Source: Ursus arctos
Lineage: Eukaryota > Chordata > Mammalia > Carnivora > Ursidae
Direction of reading: 5' to 3'
Length of the DNA: 64,000 nucleotides
Assembly: GCF_023065955.2 (NCBI RefSeq)
Contig: NW_026622985.1
Coordinates: 73,149,931-73,213,930, forward strand
The notes beneath the pieces were generated by a model, which had not been told where the DNA came from, did no database searches, and saw only the letters and a program-made list of their open reading frames with translations. Below are positions 35,406 to 46,737 of the stretch, piece by piece. The translations under genes and the position numbers were made by a program. The first letter of the stretch is position 1; every line of letters begins with the position of its first letter.

Positions 35406-35615
35406 GGGGTGCCTGGGTGCCCTAGTCAATTAAACGTCTGCCTTCAGCTCAGGTCATGATCCCGGGGTCCTGGGATCAAGCCCCACGTTGAGTTCCCTGC
35501 TCAGCTGGAAGCCTGCTCCTCCCTCCCTCTGTCGCTTCCCCCCCCCCCCCCCGCTTGTGTGCTCTCTCCTTGTCTCTCTCTCAAATAAATAAATAAATAA
35601 ATAAATATTTTTTAA
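35406..35615 (+). mobile_element. Can-SINE with a 15-C run
   Basis: 'ggggtgcctgggtgccctag', 'catgatcccggggtcctggg', 'gcctgctcctccctccctct', then C(15) at 35538-35552, a CT region and the tail (AAAT)n. Flanking 'aaagtaac' (35395-35402 and 35616-35623) is the likely target duplication. The C run has grown from the normal short 'cccccctgc' of the element. Confidence 0.93.
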
Positions 35616-35623
35616 AAAGTAAC

Positions 35624-35997
35624 GTAAAGAGCAAAATGAAGCAAATAGCTTAGGTATCAAACAGGATAAGATGTTAAATCAAGAAGTTCTTATGATTTTT
35701 CCCCTTGAATCATCTGGAAAATTATCACATTTTTAACTTCATTTGAATTCAGTAGATTTTCCCTAAAACTCATCCATACGCTAAACCATCTGCTAGAATA
35801 AAGTTCAACAATGAAGATACATATACGGATTATATTCATTCATTCTATAAACATGTGGATATGACGTGGAAATATTCTTAGAATGAATCTAAATTTCATT
35901 ATATTTAGGCAAGAAATAAGGAATCCAAGCTAAATTAGTAAACAGATGAGAAATGAAGAACTGAAACAATTTGTTTCAATAGGATAGCATTTTTCCA
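35624..35997. other. AT-rich non-coding, no feature
   Basis: Nothing recognised. Confidence 0.5.
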
Positions 35998-36613
35998 TAG
36001 AATGGATAATGGCTCCCAAAGATGTCCGTGCTCTAATCCCTGAAACATGTGAATATGTTTCTTTATCTGGCCAAAGAGACTTTGCAGATGTCATTAAGAT
36101 TGCAGATATTAAATATCATGAATTTTCCAGGTAGATCCAATTTAGTCACATGACCTTTTACAAGCTTATAACGTTCTCTGGCTGGAAGAAGAGACACCAC
36201 AGAAGAGAAAGTCTGAGAGATCTGAAGCCAGACAAGGACTGGATGTGCTACTTTGAAAACGGGGACAAGGTGACCAAGAATACATGGGGCCTTGGGGAGC
36301 TAAGTGTGGCTCTTGGCTGATGGCCAGCAAGGAAACAGGGACCTCAGCCCTACAACAGGGAACTAAGGTCAGCCAATAACCTGGATGAGCTTGCAAATGG
36401 TTTCTTCTCGAGAATTATACCTCATGATTCCACATAAGACCCTCAATCAGCTGACACCCTGATTTCAGTTTTGTGAGACCAGAAGCAGAGAAACCAGCAT
36501 CTTCCATCTGGACTTCTGACCTGGATAGAATACTGAGATAATAAACTTATGTTGTTCTAAGCCACTTACTTTGTGGTAATTTATTATGAAATCAATAGAA
36601 AACTAGTATACAC
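35998..36613 (+). repeat. ERVL-MaLR solo LTR, MLT1-like
   Basis: 'gctctaatccctgaaacatg', 'tggccaaagagactttgcag', a central purine-rich part, 'ggacttctgacctggataga', 'gataataaacttatgttgtt' and 'aagccacttactttgtggta' ending 'aaactagtataca' follow the layout of an MLT1-type LTR with a CA 3' end. An AATAAA signal sits at 36540-36545. This is an old endogenous-retrovirus-like relic: no internal or coding part is present and no partner LTR was seen. The subfamily is uncertain. Confidence 0.65.
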
Positions 36614-37109
36614 CTTTCCTCAATTCTCTTTCATCTGAAAGTGTTACTTCATTAACAGAACCATCAGGCAAAATAAAAATTAAAAAAAATAAAATCTACT
36701 CCCAAGGAATTGGGGTTTTTACACTCAAGCCTGACTCCTTACCTTCATATTTACTTAAAATAGTTTCTAAAATTCTTATGTGATTGAAGTTAATGTAATA
36801 TTTATGCAATCAGAGTTAATGTTAAGACATATAATGATTTTATCAGGTAAGCCATGAATATAAATTACAAATTATCATAATTATTTAAGATCATAATATT
36901 TGCATGGTGAAAATATTTTTTCAAAAGTAACGGTTGTTCTCATTAATTTAGTGAGTACACTTTCACAATGAATATATTAGCAATAGTTCTTTGTAATGAA
37001 TAAATAATAATAACCATATAAGAATAAAAATAATTAAAATATGGGTGGAAGAATCCTTGTTTAGATAGTTTTATCTGTTATTTATGCATAGTATGAGTTA
37101 GCAGAGGTT
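36614..37109. other. AT-rich non-coding, no feature
   Basis: Nothing recognised. Confidence 0.5.
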
Positions 37110-37547
37110 ATGGTACTTAACAAATATTGTTATTTCAGTAATCCCAATTCTGAGAACCTATTTTAATGAAACACTTCTAAATATGAAGGAGTTATGCATA
37201 AGGATATTCATTACAGTATCATTTATGGTAACAAAAATATTGAAGTGAACTAGGCAATAGGGAAATGCTTAACCAAGTTCTGGGATACAGACTCAACAAA
37301 ATATAATGTACCTACCTAAAAGATAGTTGTGAGTATATAGTAACTCATAAGATTATGATATTATGGAAAATATATAAAAATCCAGTTTATTAAGATATAA
37401 TTATTTTAAAATTTTAATATTTGAAAAGGAAGAGAATACATACAAATATTAATAGTTCTTTTGGATAATGGAATTATGGGGATAGCTCATCTGTATTTTC
37501 AAGCAATTTATGGTTATATGACTTTTATGATTTTATTGAGATGTATT
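37110..37547 (+). repeat. L1ME-type L1 3' end
   Basis: 'caattctgagaacctatttt', 'gttatgcataaggatattca', 'gtgaactaggcaatagggaa', 'tggaaaatatataaaaatcc' and 'ttggataatggaattatggg' are in the order seen in old L1ME 3' ends (late ORF2 plus 3' UTR). It is decayed, with no frame. A SINE landed at its A-rich end (37564). Confidence 0.72.
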
Positions 37548-37563
37548 AAAAATAAATACCTGA

Positions 37564-37756
37564 GGGGTGCCTGGGTAGCGCAGTCGTTAGGCGGCTGCCT
37601 TCGGCTCAGGGCAGGATCCCGGCGTTCTGGGATCGAGTCCCACATCAGGCTCCTCCACAGGGAGCCTGCTTCTTCCTCTCCCACTCCCCTGCTGTGTTCC
37701 CTCTCTCATTGGCTGTCTCTCTGTCACATAAATAAATAAAATCTTTAAAAAAATAA
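37564..37756 (+). mobile_element. Can-SINE with expanded 3' target duplication
   Basis: 'ggggtgcctgggtagcgcag', 'gcggctgccttcggctcagg', 'gcgttctgggatcgagtccc' and the tail 'aataaataaaatctttaaaa'. The 5' duplication ends 'aataaatacctga' (to 37563). The 3' copy has the same ends, but its 'atac' is repeated six times (37761-37784). Confidence 0.95.
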
Positions 37757-37760
37757 ATAA

Positions 37761-37784
37761 ATACATACATACATACATACATAC
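37761..37784. repeat. (ATAC)6 microsatellite in a SINE target duplication
   Basis: Six perfect ATAC units, followed by 'ctga'. The 5' target copy has a single ATAC at 37556-37559, so the array grew after insertion or during it. Confidence 0.95.
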
Positions 37785-38099
37785 CTGAATCATCATGCCT
37801 ATTTCTTAAACCCTTCAAGTCCAATTATAGTCTTTCTTTGCACCTAATTCAGCAGCTTGATGAAGTCTAAATTTGGACAGGAATAGTTGTTGTGTTATGC
37901 TTACAGTAAAATTTAAAAAAAAAAACAAACAAACTTGAAAATGAGGCAGAAAACACTTTGGCCCTAGAGATTTTGCTCATAGAAATCACTAAGAGATCCA
38001 TTCTCTGCAGTTCATCTTTACCAATCCTTGTCCAAGCTTCAGCTCTCTTCTGGACTACTGCCACGGTCACCTCCACTTCCTCTAATCCATTTCTCACAT

Positions 38100-38632
38100 C
38101 CCACTGTGGTCAGAATGATGGATTTCAGTAGGAGAACTGCCCATGTCACCTTGCTTAAACCTTCTAATAGCTCTACTGAGTTCTGAGGTTAAAGGATAAA
38201 ATTCTTAACTTGACTAACAAGGCTGAGCATGACCTACATCATACCCCCCAGACTTTCCAGCTGCTTTTCAGGGTCCTCACATTCTCACTCTCTTTTCTTC
38301 AGCTGCGCCATCCTTCGGTCAGTGTCCCAAATATGGCATGCACTTGCTGTTAATGTTTCCTCTGCACCACTCCCCCTCTGTGTCCTTAGTACCCGGTTAT
38401 CCTTCATATATCAGCTCCAACACCATCATAGTTCAGAATCTATTTGTGTTGACTATTCACTTACATAATGCTCATTCCTTTGGAGCACTTCTTTATATCG
38501 GTCTATAATTATAATTTCATGTTTGTGATTATTTTATTAACATAATAATTAACATATTGCAAACCCTGGGAGGTCAAGCGCCCTTGTTGGTGCTTGCAAC
38601 AGTGACATAATAGGTGTTTAATAAATATTTTG
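38100..38632 (+). repeat. LINE2 3' region, about 530 bp
   Basis: 'cccatgtcaccttgcttaaa', 'aggataaaattcttaacttg', 'acaaggctgagcatgaccta', 'tatggcatgcacttgctgtt', 'gaggtcaagcgcccttgttg' and 'gtgacataataggtgtttaa' run in LINE2 order from the end of the ORF through the 3' UTR. The tail is cut by a SINE and resumes at 38838-38872 ('tgaatgagtgaatgag'). Confidence 0.82.
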
Positions 38633-38837
38633 TTTAAGATTTTATTTATTTTCAAGAGAGAGAGAAAGAGCATGAGCAAGGGGAGTGGAAGAGGGGGAGG
38701 GAGAGGGAAAGAATCTCAAGCAGACTCAGCACTGAGTGTGGAGCCCGATGTGGGGCTCGATCTCACAACCTGGAGACCATGACCTGAGCCAAAACCAAGA
38801 ATAGGTTGCCCAACTGACTGAGCTACCCAGGCACCCC
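38633..38837 (-). mobile_element. Can-SINE inserted in a LINE2 tail
   Basis: 'tttaagattttatttatttt', long GA-rich text, 'gatgtggggctcgatctcac', 'gaccatgacctgagccaaaa' and the end 'gagctacccaggcacccc'. The duplication 'taataaatattttg' (38619-38632) recurs at 38838 with one extra T. Confidence 0.95.
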
Positions 38838-38872
38838 TAATAAATATTTTTGAATGAGTGAATGAGGGAAGG

Positions 38873-40780
38873 AGAGTTATACTGTAAATTAGCTCACACA
38901 TAAAAACAAAATCTCCTTTAAACAAAAATCAAATTGCTAATACAATATGGCAAATGAAGGGGCCAATGGACTTCAAGTATTAGAGTTTCATTGGTAAAGT
39001 TAGAATTATTGCATAAATGGGTCTGTCAGGCTACCTTAGTCTAATCCATTAAATATTCGAATCAACAAATTGTTACTTCTTCATGTTCCTTCAATAACTT
39101 TTTTATTCCAAGTTACCTTTTGAAGTGATTAGGTTTACAGGAGGAAAATGTAATGGCTATAAAAATGTGAGCATGCTGGCTCCATTGTTAGTTTTGCAGT
39201 TCGTCATGTAAGTTAGTTAGCATTTGATTTTATATAAAGTTTTACATGTTAGTTGCTGTGAATATAGCCTTAAGAGGTGGGGCCCTTTCAAAATAGTGAC
39301 AAAATTAAGTTTGGGGGTTTTCTGGATTTAGCTATAACCCTGACCTGTGAAAAATGTACTGAACAAAGGTACCTTACAACTTCTTACTGAAGATGGAAAC
39401 TAATTGTTTCCAAACAATGTATAGTCATTTATAATGTACCTTTTAATTTGATATGCTGTTATCATTGACTTCTACACGGGATCAGAGAAAAAGAACTCTG
39501 TATGTATAGAATAGAAATCTTCATTTAACATTTCCTGAATGAGATGAAAAGAGTTCTTGACCTTGAGAAGGTTAGGGAAAAATAAAACGTGAATCAGTGA
39601 AATGAAAGAAAAAAAACAGTGAAAAAAAAAACAAAAACAAAAACACCAACAATGTCAGGGATGCTCCTGAGAAAAAATAGAGACAAATGGATCGACCTGA
39701 TGAAGAAGTGTGGTAGTAACTAGATTATGTAACAACCATGAAGCTAAAGATATTTTATTGTATTAGTCAAATGATCAGCTCAGCCAATGACACATTTGAT
39801 TTGTTATTAACAATAAGTTACTTGTAAATGAAGGAAAAGATTAAAATACGGAATTCAGAGCATCTTATAAACAAGAGAGACAGACAGAATGTTTGGTTGT
39901 GTATATTAGTAAAGGTAACCCTAGATGTCATTATAAATAGTCTCCACATTTTTAGTGCATCAATATCATAGAAGATTATTTAGGTCTCATGTGTCAGGAT
40001 GGGTGTCTTTCTTCCATGTAGTGACTCAAGAACCCTGGTTTCACCCATCTTTTGGCTATGCCATCCTCTTCTGCATCTACGTAGCTAAGGAGAAAAGAGT
40101 GAATAGAGAAGACATACCCACTAACTCAATAATCTGTACGTATACTATTAGTAGGAACTAGTCTTAGGGCCAAGGTTGGATTCAAGGTACCCTGACTGGG
40201 AAATGTTTATAGATGACACTATAGAAACAGGGTCATTATATGACAGTAGTTTTCTACCAATGAAGAGCTGTTAAAATCGTACTGATTCACATGAAAGCAA
40301 AACCTATAGTCTTAGCACCTTAACATGAGAATGCTAGAATGTAGTGAGAGGAGAATATATTCTAATTTAAAATAACTTCATCCTAAAATATACAATTTCC
40401 AGTTTCCACAAACCATGAAACTGAACAGGTCTGCCCTTAGAGTTCAATATAAGATGGCCAATTTCAAAAAATGACTTCTAGGATTATATTACAAATGTTT
40501 CTTTTAATTTTGACTTGTAACTCTGAATTGCAAATGAAAGGAGTCATTTCTAAATCAATCGAGCAAGCATCTTTTACCTGTATCAGATTTACTTTATAAG
40601 CATCATCAAATAATCTTACATTTATAGACCGTTTTTATCCTTCTTGGACTTTGAAAAACTTTAATGGATTGTTTTTGATTAAATATTGAAAATATTGAAA
40701 TCTGGACCCTGGATGACATTTAGCAAAGGGATAGATAAAATTGAATTTTTAAGCATATTTAGTTAACATGTGGAAATACT
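38873..40780. other. Single-copy non-coding stretch
   Basis: It contains an A-rich, C-interrupted tract near 39608-39650 and is otherwise complex AT-rich sequence. No gene is seen. Confidence 0.5.
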
Positions 40781-40784
40781 TATT

Positions 40785-40890
40785 TCCCAACCCCTAAACT
40801 GAGCATAATAATGTATACCTTACCTATCTCATAAGGTTGTTGTTACAAGATTCAAGTGAAAAAAAGATGTGAAAGTTGTTAGGACATTAA
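40785..40890 (+). repeat. MIR 3' half
   Basis: 'ctgagcataataatgtatac', 'cttacctatctcataaggtt' and 'gttgttacaagattcaagtg' correspond to the MIR segment after the core. Confidence 0.7.
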
Positions 40891-40900
40891 AAATGCTTCA

Positions 40901-40999
40901 GGGGCACCTGGCTGGCTAAGTCAATAGAGCATGTCACTCTTGATCTCAGGGTTATGAGTTCGAGCCCCACATTGGGCACAAAGTTTACCTTTATAAATA
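40901..40999 (+). mobile_element. Short tRNA-Lys-type SINE
   Basis: 'ggggcacctggctggctaag', 'agagcatgtcactcttgatc' and the B-box-like 'atgagttcgagccccac'. It lacks the CT-rich region. No clear target duplication was found. A GT/CA-rich tract follows at about 41023-41080. Confidence 0.85.
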
Positions 41000-41609
41000 C
41001 AATATCTATCTGTCATGGATCTGTGTGCGTGCGCACACATGTGTGTGTAGTTTGTATGTATACACACATACATGCACAGGCATACCTAAATTACATGTAG
41101 TATGGTAATAGAACATAACAGAAGAATCTATTAAGTAAATTGGAAGAAAGTCCAATTTTTTCTTTTTTAAATGAGTCTTGACATCCCTCTGTTCTGTATC
41201 ATCAGCTGTTTAGTTGCCTAAAGGCAAATATTACACCCAGTGATCCCTCAGGGTGCCATCAACCTCCATTATTCTGTGCAAAAGTACAATGGAAATGATA
41301 TGGAATTCCATTTCACACACAGAATTGCAATTCACCCTTTCCAGTCTCAGCTTCCACTTTTTCAGCTTTGGTTCTGCACCTCCATTTGTGGTGTTCCTTG
41401 CCATTCTTCCTAATCACTCTCTTGTATACCTACATTGGCCTTTCTTATCCTCAGCCTGTTGTTAGGAAGTGCAGTTGTTTTCTGCTGTGGTTCTCTATGT
41501 TAGCTTTCATTTGGGCTTTCCAGAAAAGGTCTTGTGTAAGCACTATTCCGAAATCTAAGTTAATCTACCCCAGTTGGACACAGGGTACAGCATTAGAACA
41601 GGATACACA
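41000..41609. other. Non-coding, no feature recognised
   Basis: Two overlapping frames (70 and 81 codons, 41253-41613) are hydrophobic by composition only, because the DNA is T-rich. No gene is supported. Confidence 0.5.
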
Positions 41610-41765
41610 ATGACTGACTTCTCAACCAAGGACTTATGGCGTGACCCTGAATGAATCACTTAATCTCATCAGGCTTCAGCTAAGGGAATTACATTAGTTA
41701 CTCACTCCAAGATAGAGATATTGAAAGATCAATGGGATAATATATGCAAAGTGGTCTTTGCAAGG
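41610..41765 (+). repeat. MIR fragment
   Basis: 'tatggcgtgaccctgaatga', 'atcacttaatctcatcaggc' and 'aatgggataatatatgcaaa' keep the MIR core order ('gtgaccttgggcaag', 'cttaacctctctgggcctc', 'ggattaaat'). Confidence 0.62.
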
Positions 41766-43008
41766 AAGCAGAGGGGTAAACAAGACTTCTTCACATCCTT
41801 TCCTTGCTTTTAGAAAGGAGCCATTCTAATGTGCTTTGTTATGATCGCCATGTAAATTGTTCCCTTTCAAACACTGCCACAAATCCTAGAAAAGGGATTG
41901 TTCAGCATGTTATAATAACAATCCTAGGAATCATTCTAATAGGCCAGAAAGGGTAAATAAAAGTCATGAATATTCAGATTCTTTATGTTTCAAATCCCCA
42001 ATTTGATAGAGTTTGTTGGGTTGTTGTTGTTGTTGTTGTCATTGTTGTTGTTGTTTTTAATAATGTTAGGCAAATACAGTGTGACAAGTCTCAGGTTCTG
42101 TGTCTCCGAAATCTGGTAAATTTAGTGCTCGTTTCATGAATAATAAAGCTAATCTCTATAAAGTGCTCATTTTATGGAAATACTAAATAATGAAGGGAAT
42201 CCTCGTATTCTGCCAATTTTCCATAATGCTTCTTGCCTTTGTTCCTTAGACATACCTGTCTTTTTTATTCTTATTTTGAATTCATAGTATTTTTCACTAG
42301 ATTATTCCGAAATTGTAGTAACCAGAGATAGAAAACCCAGAGCCTGTGTATGTGAATGATACAGATGACGAGGGTAAAAGTGTCTTCAATCCATCAGATG
42401 CTGTAGTATCAGGAAATGCCTTTAAAATGCAGGCTGTGTGCATAAATGCGTTTAAGACGTAAAGCCACATGCAAAGCGGAGGGAAGCCAAACCGTCCCTA
42501 CCCTAACCTGGCAGGGCTTGGATTCCTGGAGCCACAAAACCGTCAGAGAGACTTGGAATATTTTCACATGCTGTATCAGACTGGACTATGAAAAAATAAT
42601 TTATTGGCAGGGACAATCCAAAGGGTGGAGAGCAGCCCCTCATTACCTCGAGGATGTCAAGAACCCTTGCAAATCTTGCAACAGATACACAGTTCAGAAG
42701 GTTTGCTACTATCTATTTCTCCCCTCTTCATCAGCTAAGTTGGTGGGATCATAAACCTAATCATTTATGCTAATTTATTTCCCCTGCCTGCACAGCTGCA
42801 CTTTTGTAAGTCTTGACACAGAAAGTGATTTGAGTATGTATGGATTTCACAGATCTGTCTAATCAAGGATACTACGATGTAAACTGTAGCTTTAAAGTCT
42901 ATTTGAACCTTTATTTTCAGCTCTTAAATCTTTAAAGATACCAATTCATTATACGCCTGCTAATTTCATATGGGTATTTAAATGTTTGTAAGTAACCAAG
43001 TGGATTAG
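41766..43008. other. Single-copy stretch with microsatellite and candidate regulatory motif
   Basis: It holds an inverted pair 'ggattgtt' / 'aacaatcc' (41895-41902 and 41917-41924), the (GTT)n tract and a non-repetitive, moderately GC-rich part at 42300-42960. A 102-codon plus-strand frame at 42446-42754 has no recognisable domain. No gene can be supported. Confidence 0.45.
42014..42056. repeat. (GTT)n imperfect microsatellite
   Basis: About a dozen GTT units, interrupted once by 'gtcatt'. Confidence 0.95.
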
Positions 43009-43027
43009 GAAGTTATCCCTGTATGTA

Positions 43028-43232
43028 TGGGGCACCTGGGTGGCTCAGTCGTTAAGCGTCTGCCTTCAGCTCAGGGCATGATCTGGAGTCCTGGGATTGA
43101 GCCCCATGTCAGGCTGTTCCGCTGGGAGCCTGCTTCTTCCTCTCCCAATCCCCCTGCCTGTGTTCCCTCTTGCTGGCGCGCTCTCTCTGTGTCAAATAAA
43201 TAAATAAATAAAATCTTTAAAAAAAAAAAAAA
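43028..43232 (+). mobile_element. Can-SINE with a perfect 19-bp TSD
   Basis: 'ggggcacctgggtggctcag', 'cgttaagcgtctgccttcag', 'gggattgagccccatgtcag', the CT region with 'tgctggcgcgctctctctgt', and the tail (AAAT)n plus A(14). The duplication 'gaagttatccctgtatgta' is perfect at 43009-43027 and 43233-43251, so the insertion is recent. Confidence 0.97.
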
Positions 43233-43251
43233 GAAGTTATCCCTGTATGTA

Positions 43252-44073
43252 AATTTGAGCTGTCTGGATACAAGGAGAATGTAGGTGCAAACCCTAGCTC
43301 TCATTCAAAATCACCTCAAATGCCAGGTCCTCAAATGCCGGAGTTAAGACGTCTCTTATTCATCTGGGGAAAGAAATGGCTTGCTTAGAACTGCCATAGT
43401 TCTCCGATGAAGCAACAAACTTCCCGTTTCTTCCTACAGTTACTGCATTCAGGTCCGATCTCTCCCACTGGTCTATAAGGTTCTAAAAGTTAAGTGCTAC
43501 AATTTATTCATCTCTGACTCAAAAACCAGATTGTTGCTTCCTACTGCATATAGGATAACAACCAAGTCTTTACTGTAGCTTCTGAGTAGAGAAAGTATTT
43601 ATCTCACCTTTTTGTGTTGCTAATTACTTTTGTGCCGATCAGCGTAAACTGCTCTTGTCCTAGGCAAACTGGGGTGTATGGTTATTGTAGTTAGACAGAC
43701 TTGTCATGATTTGACCATTACCTCAGTTTCTGGCTTCATTTGCCCATCAGGCTCTCATACCCACACTAAGCTAAATGAGCCATGCTAAATTCTTTGAAGT
43801 GCCCACAAGTGTGATGAGCTTGTTCCTGTCTAAACCTCTGTGCAAGACTCAGCCAAAAGAGCAGTTCTCCGTAATTCTTTCTTCAACTCTCAGAGAAGAC
43901 ATTAGCCCTACAGAACTGTGTGCAGGTTCTGATCATTTTTTTCCCCAAAAAAGTTTTTGACTTGCTGTAAGTACACAATTAATGATGGTGTTCAGTAAAA
44001 GAATTATTTTAGAAAATTAATCCAAACTGGACCCAAACATTATATTCTGATCTGAACATAAAACTAGAACATT
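43252..44073. other. Non-coding, no feature recognised
   Basis: Single-copy sequence. Part of 43430-43560 could be a worn LINE2 fragment, which I cannot confirm. Confidence 0.45.
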
Positions 44074-44089
44074 AAATTATATGGCATCA

Positions 44090-44277
44090 GGACACCTACG
44101 TGGCTCAGTCGGTTAAACGTCCAACTCTTGATTTTGGCTCAGGTCATGATCTCAGGGTCATGGGATTGAGCCCTGAGTTGGGCTCCATGCTCAGCATGGA
44201 GTCTGCTTGGGATTCTCTCTGCCTCTCCCTGCCGTGCTCTCTCTCTCTCTCCGAGATAAATAAATCAATCTTTAAAA
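44090..44277 (+). mobile_element. Can-SINE, older subfamily
   Basis: 'ggacacctacgtggctcagt', 'acgtccaactcttgattttg', 'catgggattgagccctgagt', the CT region and the tail 'aataaatcaatctttaaaaa'. The 16-bp duplication 'aaattatatggcatca' is perfect (44074-44089 and 44278-44293). Confidence 0.96.
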
Positions 44278-44389
44278 AAATTATATGGCATCAAATTTGG
44301 CTTCAAACTGTCTTGAAAGTGACCCATTCATGACCTTTATACCCTGAATCACCAATAATGTTTAATAATTTGTTAAAAGATAAGCAATG

Positions 44390-44511
44390 TGGGGTGCCTG
44401 GCTGCTTCAGTTGGTGGGGCCTGTGACTCTTGATCTCAAGGTTGTGGATTCAAGCCCCTCATTGGGTGTAGAGATTGTGTAAAAATAAAATCTAAAATAC
44501 AATAAAATAAG
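44390..44511 (+). mobile_element. Short tRNA-Lys-type SINE
   Basis: 'ggggtgcctggctgcttcag', 'ctgtgactcttgatctcaag', 'gttgtggattcaagcccctc' and an A-rich tail with 'aaaataaaatctaaaataca'. The 12-bp duplication 'agataagcaatg' flanks it (44378-44389 and 44512-44523). Confidence 0.93.
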
Positions 44512-44523
44512 AGATAAGCAATG

Positions 44524-46730
44524 AGATACTTGGAGAAGGTCACCACCTGTTGTATACATGAGCCCATCGCATTTCGCTTGTGGTGAACAGTATTGTGATG
44601 GTGCTGTTTCCACTATCCATGTTCAGGTACCTTCTTCAGTTACTAGAAGCTAAGTTCTTTAAGATGACCACTCTATTCTACCTGTGCTTCCTGTCATGAA
44701 AAAGTATTGTGCAAAAATCCATGGAGACAAAAAAATTCTACATATGCCCCCAAAAATGAAAATTCCAAGACATACTAGTCTTATCATTTTTAAAGTAAAT
44801 AAATGTTTACAATACTGAGGATTTTATTTGAGTGTGTAGTAGTCTGTGTATGTTTATATATCTTTACACGGACAGACAACTTAGGGTTTAAATGGATTCT
44901 TGGTAAGCTGACATGATTTTTACATAAAAATGATCATGAGCCAGAGCATACCAATTCCACATTGTGAAACATCTCAATGAGAAGTGGAAACATTTCTGTT
45001 CTTGGCAAGCCAAAAAAATTGTTTGATCAATAGAGGTGAAATATGAGAAGTAGAGACGTTTCCTGAGAAAATTTTTGCAAATCAATGCTTCTTGAATTAC
45101 AAAACCGAGAGTGAGCTAATGTCCTAAAAAGGCCAAAGTCAGAGAGAACTAATGAGATGTACTAAGAATAATAGGGCAGCAGGGCTTGAGAAATAAGAGT
45201 AGAGTGTGGCAGTAAAATAAAATGTGCAACTATTACGTTGCTTTTTAAAGTTTTTGCTTCAATTTCTTGCTAGCTTTTAAAATGTAACCTAAAATGCCTT
45301 TCCTTTGGCATTTAGTCTTCAGGCAGTACTAAATATGAACATAACCTTCATTTGTTTAGAAATGTAATTTCATTTTCCATAATTACCATCCTAACTGCTA
45401 TTACGGTAGGGCTTTGTTAATTCACGCTAATGACAGGGAGACAATTGCTGAATTTTGCAAATTACTAAGTATGTGAACAAATACAATAAAAGTCACGGAT
45501 ATTTTATCTCAGGATGTACTTTATTCATTTATTTTGACAATTTTAGTTTAGCTCTTCATTATTCTGATAATGCTGGGACTAGTCAATATTCTAATGCATA
45601 TTCTGTGAAACTTAAAATACTCACGAGATGCCTTTTTGCCAACAAATTGCTTGGGTTAGCTAGTTTAGAATACCAAATATTCCGAAGGGATAATTAATAA
45701 GGTTTACCTTCTTGCGAGTGTATTCAACATTTAGGATAGCAAAGCTGTTGTACGCTATACCTGGATAGTGTGACTCGAAACTTGTATTTCTTTTTAAATA
45801 CTCAGCAATCTTCACTTATTCCTGATTCCCTTCTTTAGTCGTTCTGAATTAATGAAGTATTATCATAATTTATCTTGAACTGTATTTTAGGCTAAATGAC
45901 TTCTATCTTATGTTAGTTATTGTTATGATTATTGTCAGTTTTAGATAGGATAAATTTTTGATGCCAGTCTTTGATGCCTATTAATTCTTTTCCCAATTGT
46001 TTATTTGCTTTTCTTAAATTCAAGTTGTCAACCACTTGAGAAATAACTTGAAAATTATATCTACCAACTATGACTTGGGGAAGAAGTTTTTTTAAAGGCT
46101 AGAGCTCCAGAATGAAGATTGAGATTTTTTAGATTCCAAAACTGAGTCATAAAATGTACCGAGGCATGAGATCTACCCCCTCTGAGTATCTGGAATTTTA
46201 GTTTCTGAATACTTACACTGCTACTTTCTGGGATTGTTTTTATTTAATTTTAGGGCACCAACTTGTATTCAGAATACTATGACTGTATAGTCTTAAATCA
46301 GCATAATAGAAGCGGGTGTAAGTGAAATAAATTCAGACTTCCTGTTTACTAGTCTGAGGGCACAAAGTATCTAGCAGGAAATCCCTGTCTTTCCCCAGGT
46401 GGCTACATACTTGGTGAATTCATGCCTTTGCAAGGGTTGAAAGGACTCACACATCTTTTTACACCCTTCATATAACTCTCCAACATTAACATTATACAAT
46501 CTTTTACTTATGAATGCAAGCAAACACCATCTGCCTCTGTAATGCCATTTATTCTTTCAGTAATCATTTGCAAAATTAATGAGTGAAAAAAGAAAACCTA
46601 TCATAAATGCTCAGTTGACCTCAGCAAAGCCAAATTGAGACTTCTTATATTTATTTCTATGCCCTCAATCTTGCCTAAATTCTCCTTTAGAAATACAATC
46701 AATTTTCCCATATTAATAACCTCATTGTAT
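44524..46730. other. Single-copy stretch, candidate regulatory block at 45.2-45.7 kb
   Basis: No repeat is recognised over 2.2 kb. Around 45230-45720 the text is complex and rich in TAAT/ATTA ('ggctttgttaattcacgcta', 'caattgctgaattttgcaaa'), typical of developmental enhancers. An 80-codon frame at 45455-45697 has no recognisable domain. The regulatory reading is inference. Confidence 0.4.
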
Positions 46731-46737
46731 CCTAATT

